DNA from: Platycnemis pennipes
Lineage: Eukaryota > Arthropoda > Insecta > Odonata > Platycnemididae
Assembly: GCA_933228895.1 (NCBI GenBank)
Contig: OW121852.1
Location: forward strand, 59,748,872-59,812,871
Direction: 5' to 3'
DNA length: 64,000 nucleotides
Shown here: piece after piece, positions 52,963 through 64,000 of the stretch
Layout: each line of letters starts with the position of its first letter
Numbering within the stretch: the stretch's first letter is position 1
Program-made: the position numbers and the translations under genes
The notes under the pieces: generated by a model
What the model was told of the DNA's origin: nothing
Seen by the model: only the letters and a program-made list of their open reading frames with translations
Database searches by the model: none

Positions 52963-55900
52963 TGAGCAGTAGTGAGCGGTTTCATAAATTTATGAAAGTA
53001 GTAAAGTTTCAGCTCAATTTAATTTAAGCATACAGCTAAGCTCATCTTTTTGGAATTCATACATTGTTTAATGTAAGCAGACATTAATGCAAATCGATGA
53101 TATATAATCCCTAATGTTAATAGAAGAATTTACAATGAGAAAAAATGTACCCAAAATATAATACCTATTTTAAACTTTCATTGATACACGGTGTATATGT
53201 TTAGATGTTTTTAATATTGCCAAGTTTAATATAAATGTACCAAATAAGATTTCCATCATGGTCACCATATACTTCAATCCCATCCTAAAAATTTTCTTAG
53301 ACAATCCATTCATCACTTTATCACAATGCACTCGTGACATTAGTCGATTCCGAAAATCACTTGAGTATATAAAATACATCTATTCTACAATAATTCTTTG
53401 AAAAAACATCAAATATATTACTGGCTGGTCTTCATTTCCCAGATAATAGGATATTTTCGCCATTTAATTTCCCGTTTTCCATCAACCTACCGCTCTAAAT
53501 GCGCAATGACAGTCTTCGTAATTCATTTCGTTGTCCATATCTTGCAGCATAAATTTAGTAGGATAAAATGTTGTATAAGGGAACTCAATACTAAAGAAAT
53601 AAATTCCATGCTTCCTAATGCTGTTCAGTCTAAAGTCACATCCCCAGGAACTAATAGACGCATAGCCATACTTCGATAACGATTTTCATACTTTGGAACG
53701 ATTACTAAGTACTCTTGCAAATATGTATTCTATACTCCGCAGTTTTTGTGCATCAATAACACAGTGGATAAATTTAATTACATATACTTATACAGTAAAT
53801 CGACCAGCACAGTCGTAGAAGTATGGGGATATATAATGAATTAAAGTTAAATGTAAAATAAGATTTCGTGCTGAATACACTAAACTATAAAAAATGTGAG
53901 ATAATAAGGAATCATAAGTAATATTGTTAAAAATCCCGATGAATATAGAGAAAATCACATTGACGGAAGTGGAACCAAATCGGTTGTGTATATAACTCAT
54001 TTTCTAATTAAATAAAGCCGAGGAAAGATTTCACAGAATATTATATAAACAATTTTATCCTTCCAAAAGACTGCAAAATCACGTCTTTCAAATGGTCAAG
54101 GCAAATGAAGAAGTGTTATGCACCAAAGGGATAGGAAAATGGAAAGAGGTGGAGGGATTGTGATTATAAAAGGACGATGAAAATGTCCAATATTCCAGGA
54201 ACAATACAGGAGATCTGAGAGCAAAACAATTGAAAGCGTGGCGGTTGGAAATAGAGATCCTGCTCTACAATTGATTTTCAAGCATCACGATCATCAAAGG
54301 CGGTTCGCGGAGGATGACTGCTTCCACCGCAGTCTGACGAGACTTTGAGCTGGCTTAGTGACAGAGGGATAGAGGGAATGGGGGGGGGGGAGGAAGTAGC
54401 CGAAAGGGTTCACTTCATCATCGATACGACGAACCCAACGGATAATCCGATGAAGCGACTATATTGAAGCTGAGTATTAGGAATGCTGTAGATGCTGGGG
54501 AAAGGGGTATGCTTCATACGCGTGTGCCATAAATGCGCAGAGAGATATGGCATGACGATCAAAAACGCACAAACCGGTATCACTAATAGAAGACTCGGAA
54601 GTGCTCGTATTCACGTCCAGCTCGATTATTTCTATGGCGCGTGCACTAGAAATATTGGAATTTGCTATATTTATGGCTCAGCTAGTTTCCTTCGTAAATC
54701 CATATAAATCGCGATTACAAGCTACATTTATAAATATGCAGGGTTAAACCACATTCACCTGAATATACGCACGATTAAACTTCATAATTTTAAAAATGTA
54801 TAGATAATAATACACCAGTTTATTCGAAAGCTACATTAACACTAGATATAATATTTGCAGAATTACTTAGCTTTTTACTAAGGACGTAAATGTATAAATC
54901 TTTTGCGCCCAAAGGCAAAGGAATTTTTCTCCCAAAAACTGCAAATAAGATTTTGAATGAATGTTTCTAAAAAAAAAGTCATGGATATATACAAGGCTCA
55001 TTTATTGGTTCATAATAAAATAAAAAATAAAAAAAGCAAAATAGCACAGAGTAATTATTTTCCACTACTACCTATTGCCTACCTGTTACCCGTTAAAAGT
55101 GTGAACGGTGTGAATATGATCGCGAAAAGGGGATATCATGTAATCAATGTCAAGGTTGTGAGATTCATTTGGATTAGTCTATCCCTGATGCATTTATTTT
55201 AAATTTACGAATTTCATTATAAGCGGTAGCGGACGGAAGACGTTTATCTAGACATACTTGCTAATTTGCGCACGAGGAAGTACCTCCCCGGCCGTAGAGC
55301 ATTATCTCTTTACCAGCATGGATATTTAATTCTGCCCACTTAGAAACTTGAGGGTTATAATCCAACATTAATATTACTGGGGAAGCTTACTGTACCAGAA
55401 GCTCTCTCATTGGATCCAACGTTCTTGTTTCAATTTTGCCCTCTAAAGGATTATCCACAAGGCACATAAGAGGCGTATAATACAAATGGAAACAGTGAAA
55501 GCTCCGAGAGCGCCTTTTGAAAAATAGAAGAAAATCCTGCTAAACTGTATTCAAGTTACTTTTTTCGTCTCCTAATTAACGCATGCGACTGCTTCTTCCG
55601 TTTTTTCGGCGTGGCTGTAGAGGGGATAAACACTAGAAGCATCCATGAGGAGGTAGTTGATGATTGGGAAATGATAGATACATTTAAATAACAAGCTTAC
55701 GTATAATAAGTTCATATATAACAATATAATATTTATTCGATGGTATAAAATATGACAGGAGACTAACTTTGCTGGAGAGAAAAAGGCATCGATCCCCTTG
55801 GTACTATATAGATGTAGATGGAGTTCATCACCGAACAAAACCGATTAATATACCATATATTTCAATTTTTGAGATATTGTATTATATGGAAGAAGATCAA

Positions 55901-57688
55901 CTACACGCGTCTAACGAAAATCAAAATCAGATCTCGGAGTCCTGATGAAAGTTTTTAGTAAAATCTTCGGTTTTCTACTACTAACTTATCTCGGAAGGCT
56001 ACATTTCGAATGCTTGCAAAAACCTCTATATTTAAAATAACTCGAATATCATCTCCCAAAGTTAAGTAGTTGCTACGTACAATATCCCACCATGGTATAA
56101 ATTCCTTTTTCTATAATACCACTTAATTATCCCTAGCAACCACCCTTTCTTCTCCGTCAAGCTCGCCTATGTCTTCTTTAGGTTAAAACTATCCTTTTCG
56201 TAGGAGTACATAAAACTTTTTGAAAATAGATAAAAAGATCAATAAGGTTCAATAGGAGCACACGGGGGCAACGAAGGCCCGTCAAGATGATGCCAAGATG
56301 CCCGTCAAGATGATGATCTAAGCAAAATGATTTCACCTGGCCTCTTGAAAAGGAAGCATGTGTGCACAACATGGAAGGTATGTAGGTTGCGTGCGTTGCA
56401 GGATGTTACAGAAACCGCTGATTGAATGGAATGGGGCGAATACATGGACGAAGGAAGAGAATCTATTGAGATTTGATAAGCGTGCGGCTCGGAATAAAGA
56501 GGAAAGGAGACGAAAAAAAAGCATTCGCTAGAGGCGTGCGAGGAGAAAGAATCCTCCTGAGGCGCGTAGGAATCTCGTTCTGCAATCCGAATGGGAGTGG
56601 AGGCGGGTCTCGCATCTCAATTCCTTTTCCCCCCGCGAGAAGAAACGGGTTGGAGAGGCGCGGGGTAGTTGATTGATTATGATGTTCACCTCCAAGTTTC
56701 CGCAGGAAATTGAAAACAATCGAGAAAAAGAAGTGAGCATGGCTATCAGTTTGAAATCTTTCGACAAAGAAGCAGCTTCAATCTTAGATTTCAAATCTGT
56801 TTTTGGCGTTTTTCTTCGTAATGTGTTCCGATTATAAGCATTCCACCGAGAAGGTATTCGATAAAATATGTAGATTTTCCATTAGCATATCTGCAGCTTC
56901 TAAAGTGCTCTGTGCAGAGAACTTTAAGTCCACAACTTTTTCCGTCAGATTGAACGTAAAATGGCTGACCTCTAACCGCTTTTCTATAAGGCCAACACTG
57001 GGGTTTCCTTCATACTTCTTGCACTCTCTAAATTCCTAACCTTTCCCCTGTACCCATAGTATTGTGAATGAGGTTCGTCTCCCCTCACAACAATAACTTA
57101 GAACATCTATTCCGTATTTATGCAATGTCAATGGTTCACAAGATACTCAGTATGAAAAAAAAATAATTAACATAAATTATCTAACATTTTCTGTTTATTA
57201 AAATATTCGTTACTTTTCATCATTAATTCGCCTTCATTTTTTGTTTCAAATGCTGTACAGATTGATACTGCACATTACCCGCAGTATTAGTTTGATAATA
57301 TCAGCAGATGCCAGTCCATTAAATGCTCCGATGCTAATTGATGTTCAATATCAATAATTCGACCCAAATGGTGCATGAAGAAAAAATCAGTATAAGTATC
57401 AGTAAAATATCAGTATCAGTAAAATATATCATGGGTAACTTTGATGGAAACATCATCAACGAGCTCCTGAAGCCAGCCCACTTTACAAGTAAGTAGGCTC
57501 GCCGTGGTACCAAATACTGTTACTTCGGAATTTGGCAATTTTACATGAGCAAATTATAATATTTACAACGCCATGAAGGTGTTAAAATGTAGAGCAGTAA
57601 CATTACAGATATTATTTCATTTCAGTTGCTGTTCTGCACACAAATCAGAAGCCATAGAGTAACTTCTAAAAATATCAAAGGAAAATGA
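52963..57688. other. Unassigned AT-rich sequence
   Basis: About 4.7 kb without a recognised gene or repeat. The 93-codon plus frame 53398-53679 has hydrophobic stretches followed by KFSRIKCCIRELNT, faintly reminiscent of an insect gustatory-receptor loop, but this is too weak to call. A tandem-like TATCAGTA(A)AATATC run lies at 57390-57430. A G run occurs at 54380-54389. Confidence 0.35.
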
Positions 57689-58293
57689 GTGTATAAGTCC
57701 TGTAAATTTATTAACACTTCCATCAATCTAGTAGACTTTATCACCAGAAAACTCAATCCATTTATAACAGCTAATTTAATTCGAGTGGCCATTAAAACAT
57801 TTACTCATATTCTATCCTGTAAAACTAAAAGGATAAAAATTATTTTCAATAGCTTAGATCCAAATGCAAGCAGATTTCTTCATCCTTATTCACGTGACAT
57901 CAATCTTCAATTCGTGAGCGAAACACAAATCGTGGCGGAAACAAATGTCCAGTGTTCTATATGAATTTTACTTTAAAAGGGAATGAATATTCAATAATAA
58001 CAATTACTGCTCGTTATAAGTCGTCATTGCATTTTGAGCCACACCATTCGCGGAATTATAACTATGATAAAATACTCGAGAGATATCTCATTTCAGATGC
58101 GAAACACGGACGTATAAATGAGATATTTGTGACAAGTCTATATCAATTATCACTTCAAACATTGCCGCCACAATTACAAAGAAAATTACTTCATCACAGG
58201 AATTCCAGCATTAAATATTTTAAACCCACTATGCACGCAAAAAAACATTGCATAAACACTGAAACTGATCCTAGTTCCCTCTCATCACCATGA
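57689..58293. other. Two overlapping plus-strand open frames
   Basis: Frames of 91 codons (57689-57964) and 113 codons (57952-58293) overlap by 13 bases in different phases. That would fit one coding stretch broken by a frameshift, but neither product shows a domain I recognise and the region is AT-rich. I do not assign a gene. Confidence 0.2.
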
Positions 58294-59370
58294 TATATGG
58301 TTTGACGAATGCTTTATCACACACAAGAGAATATTTACCGATTATAGAAATACAGCAAGTAAATATTTCTCGAGTTTTTCCATAGCGTAAGAAGTTTGAA
58401 TTTCGATGGAAACCAAACATTTAGCATCTACTCTTTCATGTCTTAAATGATACACATGACAGCATTATCTATGAAGTATTTTGAGTCAAGTATTTGTTGA
58501 CATTCAAGTATTCATTAAGTAATACGAATTAAAAAAATTCATTTGACTAAACGTTGAGAAGTACGGTAAATATTTTTGCATTTCATAAACCAGGACAAGA
58601 ATTTATGCTATAGGAATGTCTCAGATGAAAAAATAATGAAATCCACACATTCCAACAGCTTGCAAGCGATGGAAATACTATGAACGTGCATATACAGACA
58701 CACAAGACTTAGGCCAAGGCTTATACGACTGATGAAGTGTTTAATCCAAACCTATCATCCGCAAACATTAGCGTCTTACAACCTTGGTCTCCTAAATTAA
58801 ATACCAAGATTCTAGGTTAAAATTTAAAATTATTCAAAAACTACTGTGCCGTTTTCAAAGTATTTCTCTTCATTAACTAATTACTCCAGGCTTCATCAAT
58901 GGCGATTCATATGATAGTGTTTGGCATTGAATATAAATGAACACACTGCCAAAAGTAAGGTTTCTGGGTATCACTCAGTCAACAGAGAGAAAATATCTTG
59001 CAGTATATCAGGGAAAAATTTGTCGATAAACGAGAGGTTATTTGGAAAGCGAAACCCCACACTCAAGTTCAATTCTTCGAATCCAAGGATTCAAATAATG
59101 GAGCACTTTAAGAATCAGTTCCACGCCTCCGCTCGAAAGGGAAGCATGTGAGTATATCTCGACCGGGTTAGAAGCGCAAGGGAAGTTTATGCAAACGCAA
59201 GCGAAGGGATGAGATATTCATGAGAGACCGCTGAAAAATTTCACGCCCCAAAAAACTCCCTCGCCGTCGTACGATTAGGGGCGAGTCGAAAGAAAAGATC
59301 TCTCGCACGAGTCGAATGTTCAGATGGGCTGACAGGCATAGGAATAAACCTCCCAGCAAGCTAGCGGTAC
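58294..59370. other. Unassigned sequence
   Basis: No recognised feature. 59100-59360 is GC-richer with short open frames on both strands. Confidence 0.3.
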
Positions 59371-60130
59371 CCTGGGGGGTTATTTTGTAATCTCACCTTT
59401 TTAATGACTCTTTGCGGGAAGGCGGGAGATCCGTTTCGCTCTCTTAATGATAGGCTCACGAACGGATCGTGAATTGTCGAAGCTTCTGTCGTTGAATAAA
59501 CAAACAAGTGCCTGGCAACGGCAACCGCTTTCTTCAAAAATGGAGGAATACGGTGAAGGTGAGTGAAAAATTGTTTGTCCATATCATTTTAATTATTCGG
59601 ATGGCCTGTCAAGATAATTCATGTCCGATAATTTCCTTTATACAAATATTGGAATTTGCATTTGTTTCTCGCTACATTTTACGTTAATAGTGTATCATCA
59701 TTTTTCATTTTCTCAATAGTGTTTCATTCATGAAATCATTTGTTGTTAATAAGCCATTCGTGATTTAAGAAAGTTTAAGTTCTTCACGTTGTGCAAATTC
59801 CAAAAATACGATTTGAAATCGATTGTATCTTTCTCGTTCTTGCCTTTTTTTCCAACTCAAGCTTCTAGTGGAAACGATGGTGGCTCCATGCCACGTTATT
59901 TATGTAGATGAGACGGGAACTAATGTCAGGCGGAGATAATGAAACGGATCAAGAGTCGAAAGATACGGATCAGAGCGGATGAATCGTCTGAAAGACCAGC
60001 ACATGACCGGCAGTTCACCGCTTGAGATCCGTAGATGGTCACGCCGCCTGGGTGGCGGAGTTTAACTACGAAAAAGTGACATTGTATGACGTATTCTCAC
60101 TAAAGTGAGATTACAAAATAACCCCCCTGG
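59371..60130. mobile_element. 760-bp element with 26-bp terminal inverted repeats
   Basis: The left end CCTGGGGGGTTATTTTGTAA plus TCTCAC (59371-59396) matches the reverse complement of 60105-60130 with one mismatch. No clear target duplication flanks it, so the superfamily is open. The interior is non-repetitive. It contains an ATG at 59540 followed by six codons and a strong splice-donor-like GAAG|GTGAGT at 59559, which could be the first coding exon of an original transposase or of an unrelated gene. No transposase domain is visible. Confidence 0.75.
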
Positions 60131-62832
60131 AAGAGATCACGATAGGAATTCTCTGAACTGACTCCACTGGTTACCATGGTGGCTGCAGATCAACCCACGC
60201 ATGACGCGACACTACCAGGCGGGATAGGATGAGAAATCTCCCAGAACTTCACATGCACGCAGCGAAGGCTAGCAGCACTTGCGAATAGAAGCGACTACAA
60301 GAAGCAAAAGTACACTATAGAGAGAGTGTAAAGAAAAATTGATTTTCCTGGAAAATACGATTAGATGATTTGGATGGATACGAATGGATTCTTGTGATAC
60401 CAGATGCGAAGACATTGTGCCTGGCATATTAATTGTATCTGAAAAACGCATCGAGCATGAAAAAATTTTCCAAAATGACAAAAATAATACCTTATTCCTC
60501 CGATAGCCTTTGAAACTAAAAATACACCTCAAAATACGTTACAGAACGTAAAACGAGGAAAATTATGCATAGCAGAGTTTTAAATATTATGAGCTCAAAA
60601 AATATATAAGTTAATGCTGAAGCAAATAAAAGCGAGCCCACCAGACTTTCATCTACCAGTATTTAGTTTGTAAGTTTTAATTCTCACGCAACTCAAGCTC
60701 AAATTTCTATTTGGGCTTTAGTTGAAATTAAAATTTTAGTTCTAAACTTAAAAATGTCGTATATTTTTTCCGTATGTGAAGGATGCATTTTCTCTTTTAT
60801 CAACATGTAAGTGAATTAAATTCTTACACAATTCCTTAAACATCTTATTTATGAAATAGCAAATATTTTCATATCAAAGTTTGAAGTCAATTGAAGAAAT
60901 GGGAACTCTCTCTCTCAATGCTAAATAAATTTCAGTGATAAATGCATTGAATCTATACATTTGCCGGATAAATCAAAATCGAAAGAGACGAAATAAACTT
61001 TCTGTAGAAAAAATAGTTCCTCAATACTATTATTGTAAATTTCTTAAAATAGATTGTACCGGTAACAATAAACAGGAATTTCCGAGCTCCGGCTTTTGAA
61101 TAATCAATTCTTCAATCCTCTCGTTGATCATGATTCCTGTTCTGATCATGACGGTTTGATTGATTAACCGGAAATATGTCCCTGTATTTATAAAACTAAG
61201 TCATCAAAATACAAACTGAGACTTTCCGTTCCTATACGAGATGAAAAGAAATTAAAAGAAAGCTGAAACATCACATAAACACGGGAACTGACAGACAGGA
61301 CACGAAACACGCGGAAGCGTGTACCATTTGTCACAACATTTTGCTTCGGCTGCATCTCACGGGTGACATCCCTCCCGAGTTTTAATACAAAACGTGCCGC
61401 TCCCTTGGGGTGCGGGCGGCATGGCATTAATTTACTCTGGCAGGAACGAGGGATACGCGGAGGTGGAAGCGATGACGCAACGAAGAGATAAAGAGAGCGA
61501 GAGAGGGAGGGAGAGAGAGGAAATGGGGATGAAAGAGAAGTGAGAAGGAATAGTGGAAGGAAGCTGGGTTATCCCTCTCCATTCTTGGCTTTCTCATGGA
61601 CAAGTATTGGCAAGATATGAGACAATCTAGGCCGATCACGACTTTCTACATTCCCCAGTCGCGTATGAAGATCACAAGGAGCAGTGGGCAGATGAGCAGG
61701 CATAGAGGAGCTTTACACCTCCATAAATTGCGCAATTTGATGCAGCATCATTTTGAGAAATCACCCGTGTGACGCATTTGATTGCGAGAACAAATGCTAG
61801 ACAGTTTTGCGTGATACGATCGTCGGCACAATTTTTTAGCGTCCTTCATTATTCCGGTAAGCGGAATATCAAGACGTAGATGCAATAAGAAACTCCACGA
61901 AAAGGCTGAGTTGAAAGAGGAAAAACAAGATGTAGCAGGTACTAAAATGTTTCCCGGTCACATGTAGCAAAGCCACCCGAAATTGATTTTTATTGAGTAT
62001 TGGTCATAGCATTAAGCTCATCACAGACGCTTAGATTTTGTTTATCACTGTCGTCAACTCTGAGAAATACAGCAGAAACTATCTTGAAGTTCAATATTTT
62101 GCTTTTTTTAAACGCGCAACGTTTTCCATGCAGTCACAATCCGTGGAAATGTATTACAACATTACTGCAGATGCTAAAACATCATTTTCATTTTTCAACT
62201 AGCAGTATGAGAAAACATTGCAATTTGGGAGGACGTAGTTCGGAGACATTTGAGAAAGCGAAAATACATAGTTTTGGGGGAAAAGAGATTCTGAGGGAAC
62301 GAATTGAGCATTAGAAAAGTGGAACAGCACGCAGATACGAGAAAAAGTTGGGAGAAAAAATACAGCGCGGTGAGGTAAATACGCGAAAAATACATACGGA
62401 TGGTGTTAGCGTGAAGCAGAAGAGAATATCCAATGAAAAATATCTCTACCATATGCTGTTTCAATTGGAACTAAAAACATGTATGAGTAGTTCATTTGTA
62501 ATTGTTTCATAAATATAATAAGCAAACCAAAGAAGGTTTTGCAACGGTTGTGAGTACAAAATAAAATAAGCAGCACTGGAATGACGTGGCTTTACCTACA
62601 CATGTTACCTACACCTCATTGTACCTCCATAACCCTGTCGATTGTTCATGAAACCATTTTGGAAACTGTCAAAGGAGCGACACTCTCTTGAACAGAGGGA
62701 ATGAAATATTCATCGGTCTGTTTCTTAGAGAGATGCACATTTCACTGGGCATAACCATCTATGTAAGTTACTCAACAGAAATCATGTAGACTAAAATACA
62801 ATCCCAATGTTAAGCAAACAAAATTCAGCCAC
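60131..62832. other. Unassigned sequence with a purine microsatellite
   Basis: A (GA)-rich stretch, AGAGAGCGAGAGAGGGAGGG and continuation, lies at about 61492-61522. No gene, RNA gene or known repeat is otherwise seen. The plus 104-codon frame at 62000-62314 has no domain. Confidence 0.35.
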
Positions 62833-63600
62833 ATTATATAGTCGGATATCAAGCGTAGAATAGCCCAAGCTAAGAAGATATCCTTTGTGAAGAAGCAGCT
62901 GCAAAGGAACATATGATTAGAGACATACGTCAAAATATTCGATTGGGATATGGCGCTAAAAGTATCAGAAATATGGACTATTTAGAAATCAGATGAAAAA
63001 AGAATAGAGCAGTGTTCATACCAACTTTCCATTTTCAATATCCCTAACTTTTTCCTGATTTCCAGTCCCAATTTAGGATATTTCCCTGACTTTATACCAA
63101 TGGCAAAGCAGTCGTGTATAAGGATTTCATGGAAAAATGCAGCAAGGTATATTGTGAAATAAAATTTATTTATTCCAGGAAAGCAACATATTCCAGTCAA
63201 AATTAAAAAACAAAACAATGGACAAACAGACAAAGCTGCCAGATCCCGAGCCCGAGCGAGCTGCCAAGGGAAATTAGATTATTCCGATTTTTTCCGATTT
63301 TTATTTCCCTGACATCCCATGACTTCCCTAACCGGTATAAGCCCTGTAGAAGCCTTCGAAACCTGGTGTTGGAGGATGATTCTGAAGATCAAATGAACGT
63401 AAAAAGGGAGATACGAGGATGTTTACAGAATAGTAGGAAAGGGCAAGACGCTATGGAGAATCATATGTCAAAGAAGAACATGGTAGCTTAGGAAAGCTCA
63501 TGAAGGATGCGCGGAAAAAGAAATGCAAAGACACAAAAGAATTGACATGGGATATGGAGGAATGAAGCACTAGAGTAAACCAATTCTAGGACTGAAATAG
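62833..63600 (+). mobile_element. RTE-type LINE fragment interrupted by a MITE
   Basis: The left part (62833-63009) encodes, with stops, AQAKKISFVKKQLQRN, then DMALKVSEIWTI and SDEKRIE. The right part (63347-63600) resumes with EAFETWCWRMILKIK and ends near GTAAACCAATTCTAGGACTG, the RTE 3' UTR wording. Joined, they give the same series as the copies at 8.3 and 11.0 kb, so a single RTE fragment was split by the 337-bp insertion. The fragment lacks the reverse transcriptase core. Confidence 0.8.
63004..63352. mobile_element. 337-bp MITE related to the 4.3-kb hAT-like element
   Basis: The element spans 63010-63346. Its ends are imperfect inverted repeats, CAGTGTTCATACC at the left and the complement of CAGGGCTTATACCGG at the right. 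Subterminal wording (TTTCCCTGAC, TTCCCTGACATCCCATG, TTTCCAGT) resembles that of the element at 29.06-33.34 kb. It interrupts RTE coding sequence. The flanks AATAGAG and TAGAAG fit a 6-bp duplication TAGAAG with one base lost on the left. No coding capacity beyond short chance frames. Confidence 0.72.
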
Positions 63601-63829
63601 AGGTAAAAAATATTGCACGTGTCACGATGTGTTTTCCTCCCGATGAAACACATCACAGACCGCAAAAGGTCTCTGCAAGAACGTCATATCTCATGTCCGA
63701 TTTACTCTACGCTCAATACATTCAAACAACAAACGAAGGGGGGAATGAAGGTCTGAGAGGCTGAAGCTGAACGAGACACGAGAACGAGAGTAGGGGGAGG
63801 GCAGGGGGAAAAAAACACGATTTCGCCAT
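63601..63829. other. Unassigned sequence
   Basis: Nothing recognised. A purine-rich stretch lies at 63738-63812. Confidence 0.3.
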
Positions 63830-64000
63830 CATGTGGCATTCTGTCTTTCGTCTGCGTGCGCCCGAGTACGTAAGTCGCAGGCGTGCGTCTTTACCTGCGA
63901 TTGTGCGTGCGTCGGCAACGTATTCGCGGCTGACGACGGCGCTCTTGTGTGTCGGCGAGTTGAAAAGGAGGTCGGTCGCCGGCGTCGCGACGGACGGGGC
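63830..64000. promoter_or_regulatory. CpG-dense terminal segment, possible promoter or 5' UTR
   Basis: The last 170 bases have very high CpG content (GCGTGCGCCCGAGTACG, GTGCGTGCGTCGGCAACG, CGGCGTCGCGACGGACGG) compared with the AT-rich DNA before it. No open frame of note or known repeat is present. It most resembles a CpG-rich promoter or 5' untranslated exon of a gene extending past the window. Confidence 0.35.

Noticed and set aside
53398..53679. Gustatory-receptor-like exon
   Set aside because: Only a faint resemblance (hydrophobic segment followed by KFSRIKCCIRELNT). There is no C-terminal signature motif and no splice evidence.
57390..57430. CRISPR-like or satellite array from repeated TATCAGTA words
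   Set aside because: Only a few irregular short units without spacers. It is a small local duplication.

Overview
This is a eukaryotic, gene-poor, AT-rich stretch packed with transposable-element debris. No prokaryotic features, rRNA gene, genuine tRNA gene or CRISPR array is visible. The repeat set points to an arthropod, most likely an insect, but I cannot name a species: two or three tRNA-derived SINE families, RTE-type LINE 3' fragments, a CR1/L2-like LINE, hAT elements and MITEs, pogo/Tigger-type remnants and a Harbinger-like MITE. I recognise no host protein-coding exon. The only long intact reading frame (609 codons, 25782-27611) is a LINE reverse transcriptase. The last 170 bases and about 50.44-50.95 kb are unusually CpG-dense and may be promoter or first-exon sequence of host genes.

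Layout, 1-12 kb: SINE-A copies (1.1, 2.2-2.5 kb), RTE fragments (1.2, 8.3, 10.9 kb), a SINE-B copy (6.4 kb), a complete hAT MITE with a perfect 8-bp target duplication (9.08-9.46 kb) and an unclassified repeat (11.5 kb). 12-25 kb: a 0.9-kb hAT-like MITE (14.2-15.1 kb), a 3.3-kb long inverted repeat (15.28-18.62 kb) whose right arm lies between two copies of a roughly 235-bp direct repeat, full-length SINE-A and SINE-B copies with target duplications (20.3 and 22.3 kb), a roughly 265-bp palindrome (23.5 kb) and a mariner-like MITE (24.5 kb). 25-34 kb: a Harbinger-like MITE, the 5'-truncated LINE, a pogo-like transposase fragment, and a nest in which a 4.3-kb hAT-like element (14-bp TIRs, 6-bp target duplication) carries a decayed transposase gene on the minus strand that was split by a 2.8-kb Tigger-like element. 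That element itself contains an internal duplication. 34-50 kb is mostly unassigned sequence with SINE-B fragments and purine-rich tracts. 50-64 kb holds more SINE and RTE pieces, a second type of hAT-like protein remnant (52.3-52.6 kb), a hammerhead-like inverted repeat (52.9 kb), a 760-bp TIR element (59.4-60.1 kb) and an RTE fragment interrupted by a 337-bp MITE (62.8-63.6 kb).

There is no gene network here. The interest lies in element architecture and order of insertion. The 337-bp MITE and the 4.3-kb hAT-like element share TIR style, interior wording and an apparent 6-bp target duplication, so they probably use related transposases. The Tigger insertion can be placed inside the hAT reading frame, giving a relative chronology: possible outer MITE, then hAT, then Tigger. 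Assignments rest on reading motifs by eye. Identities and copy numbers would need database searches.
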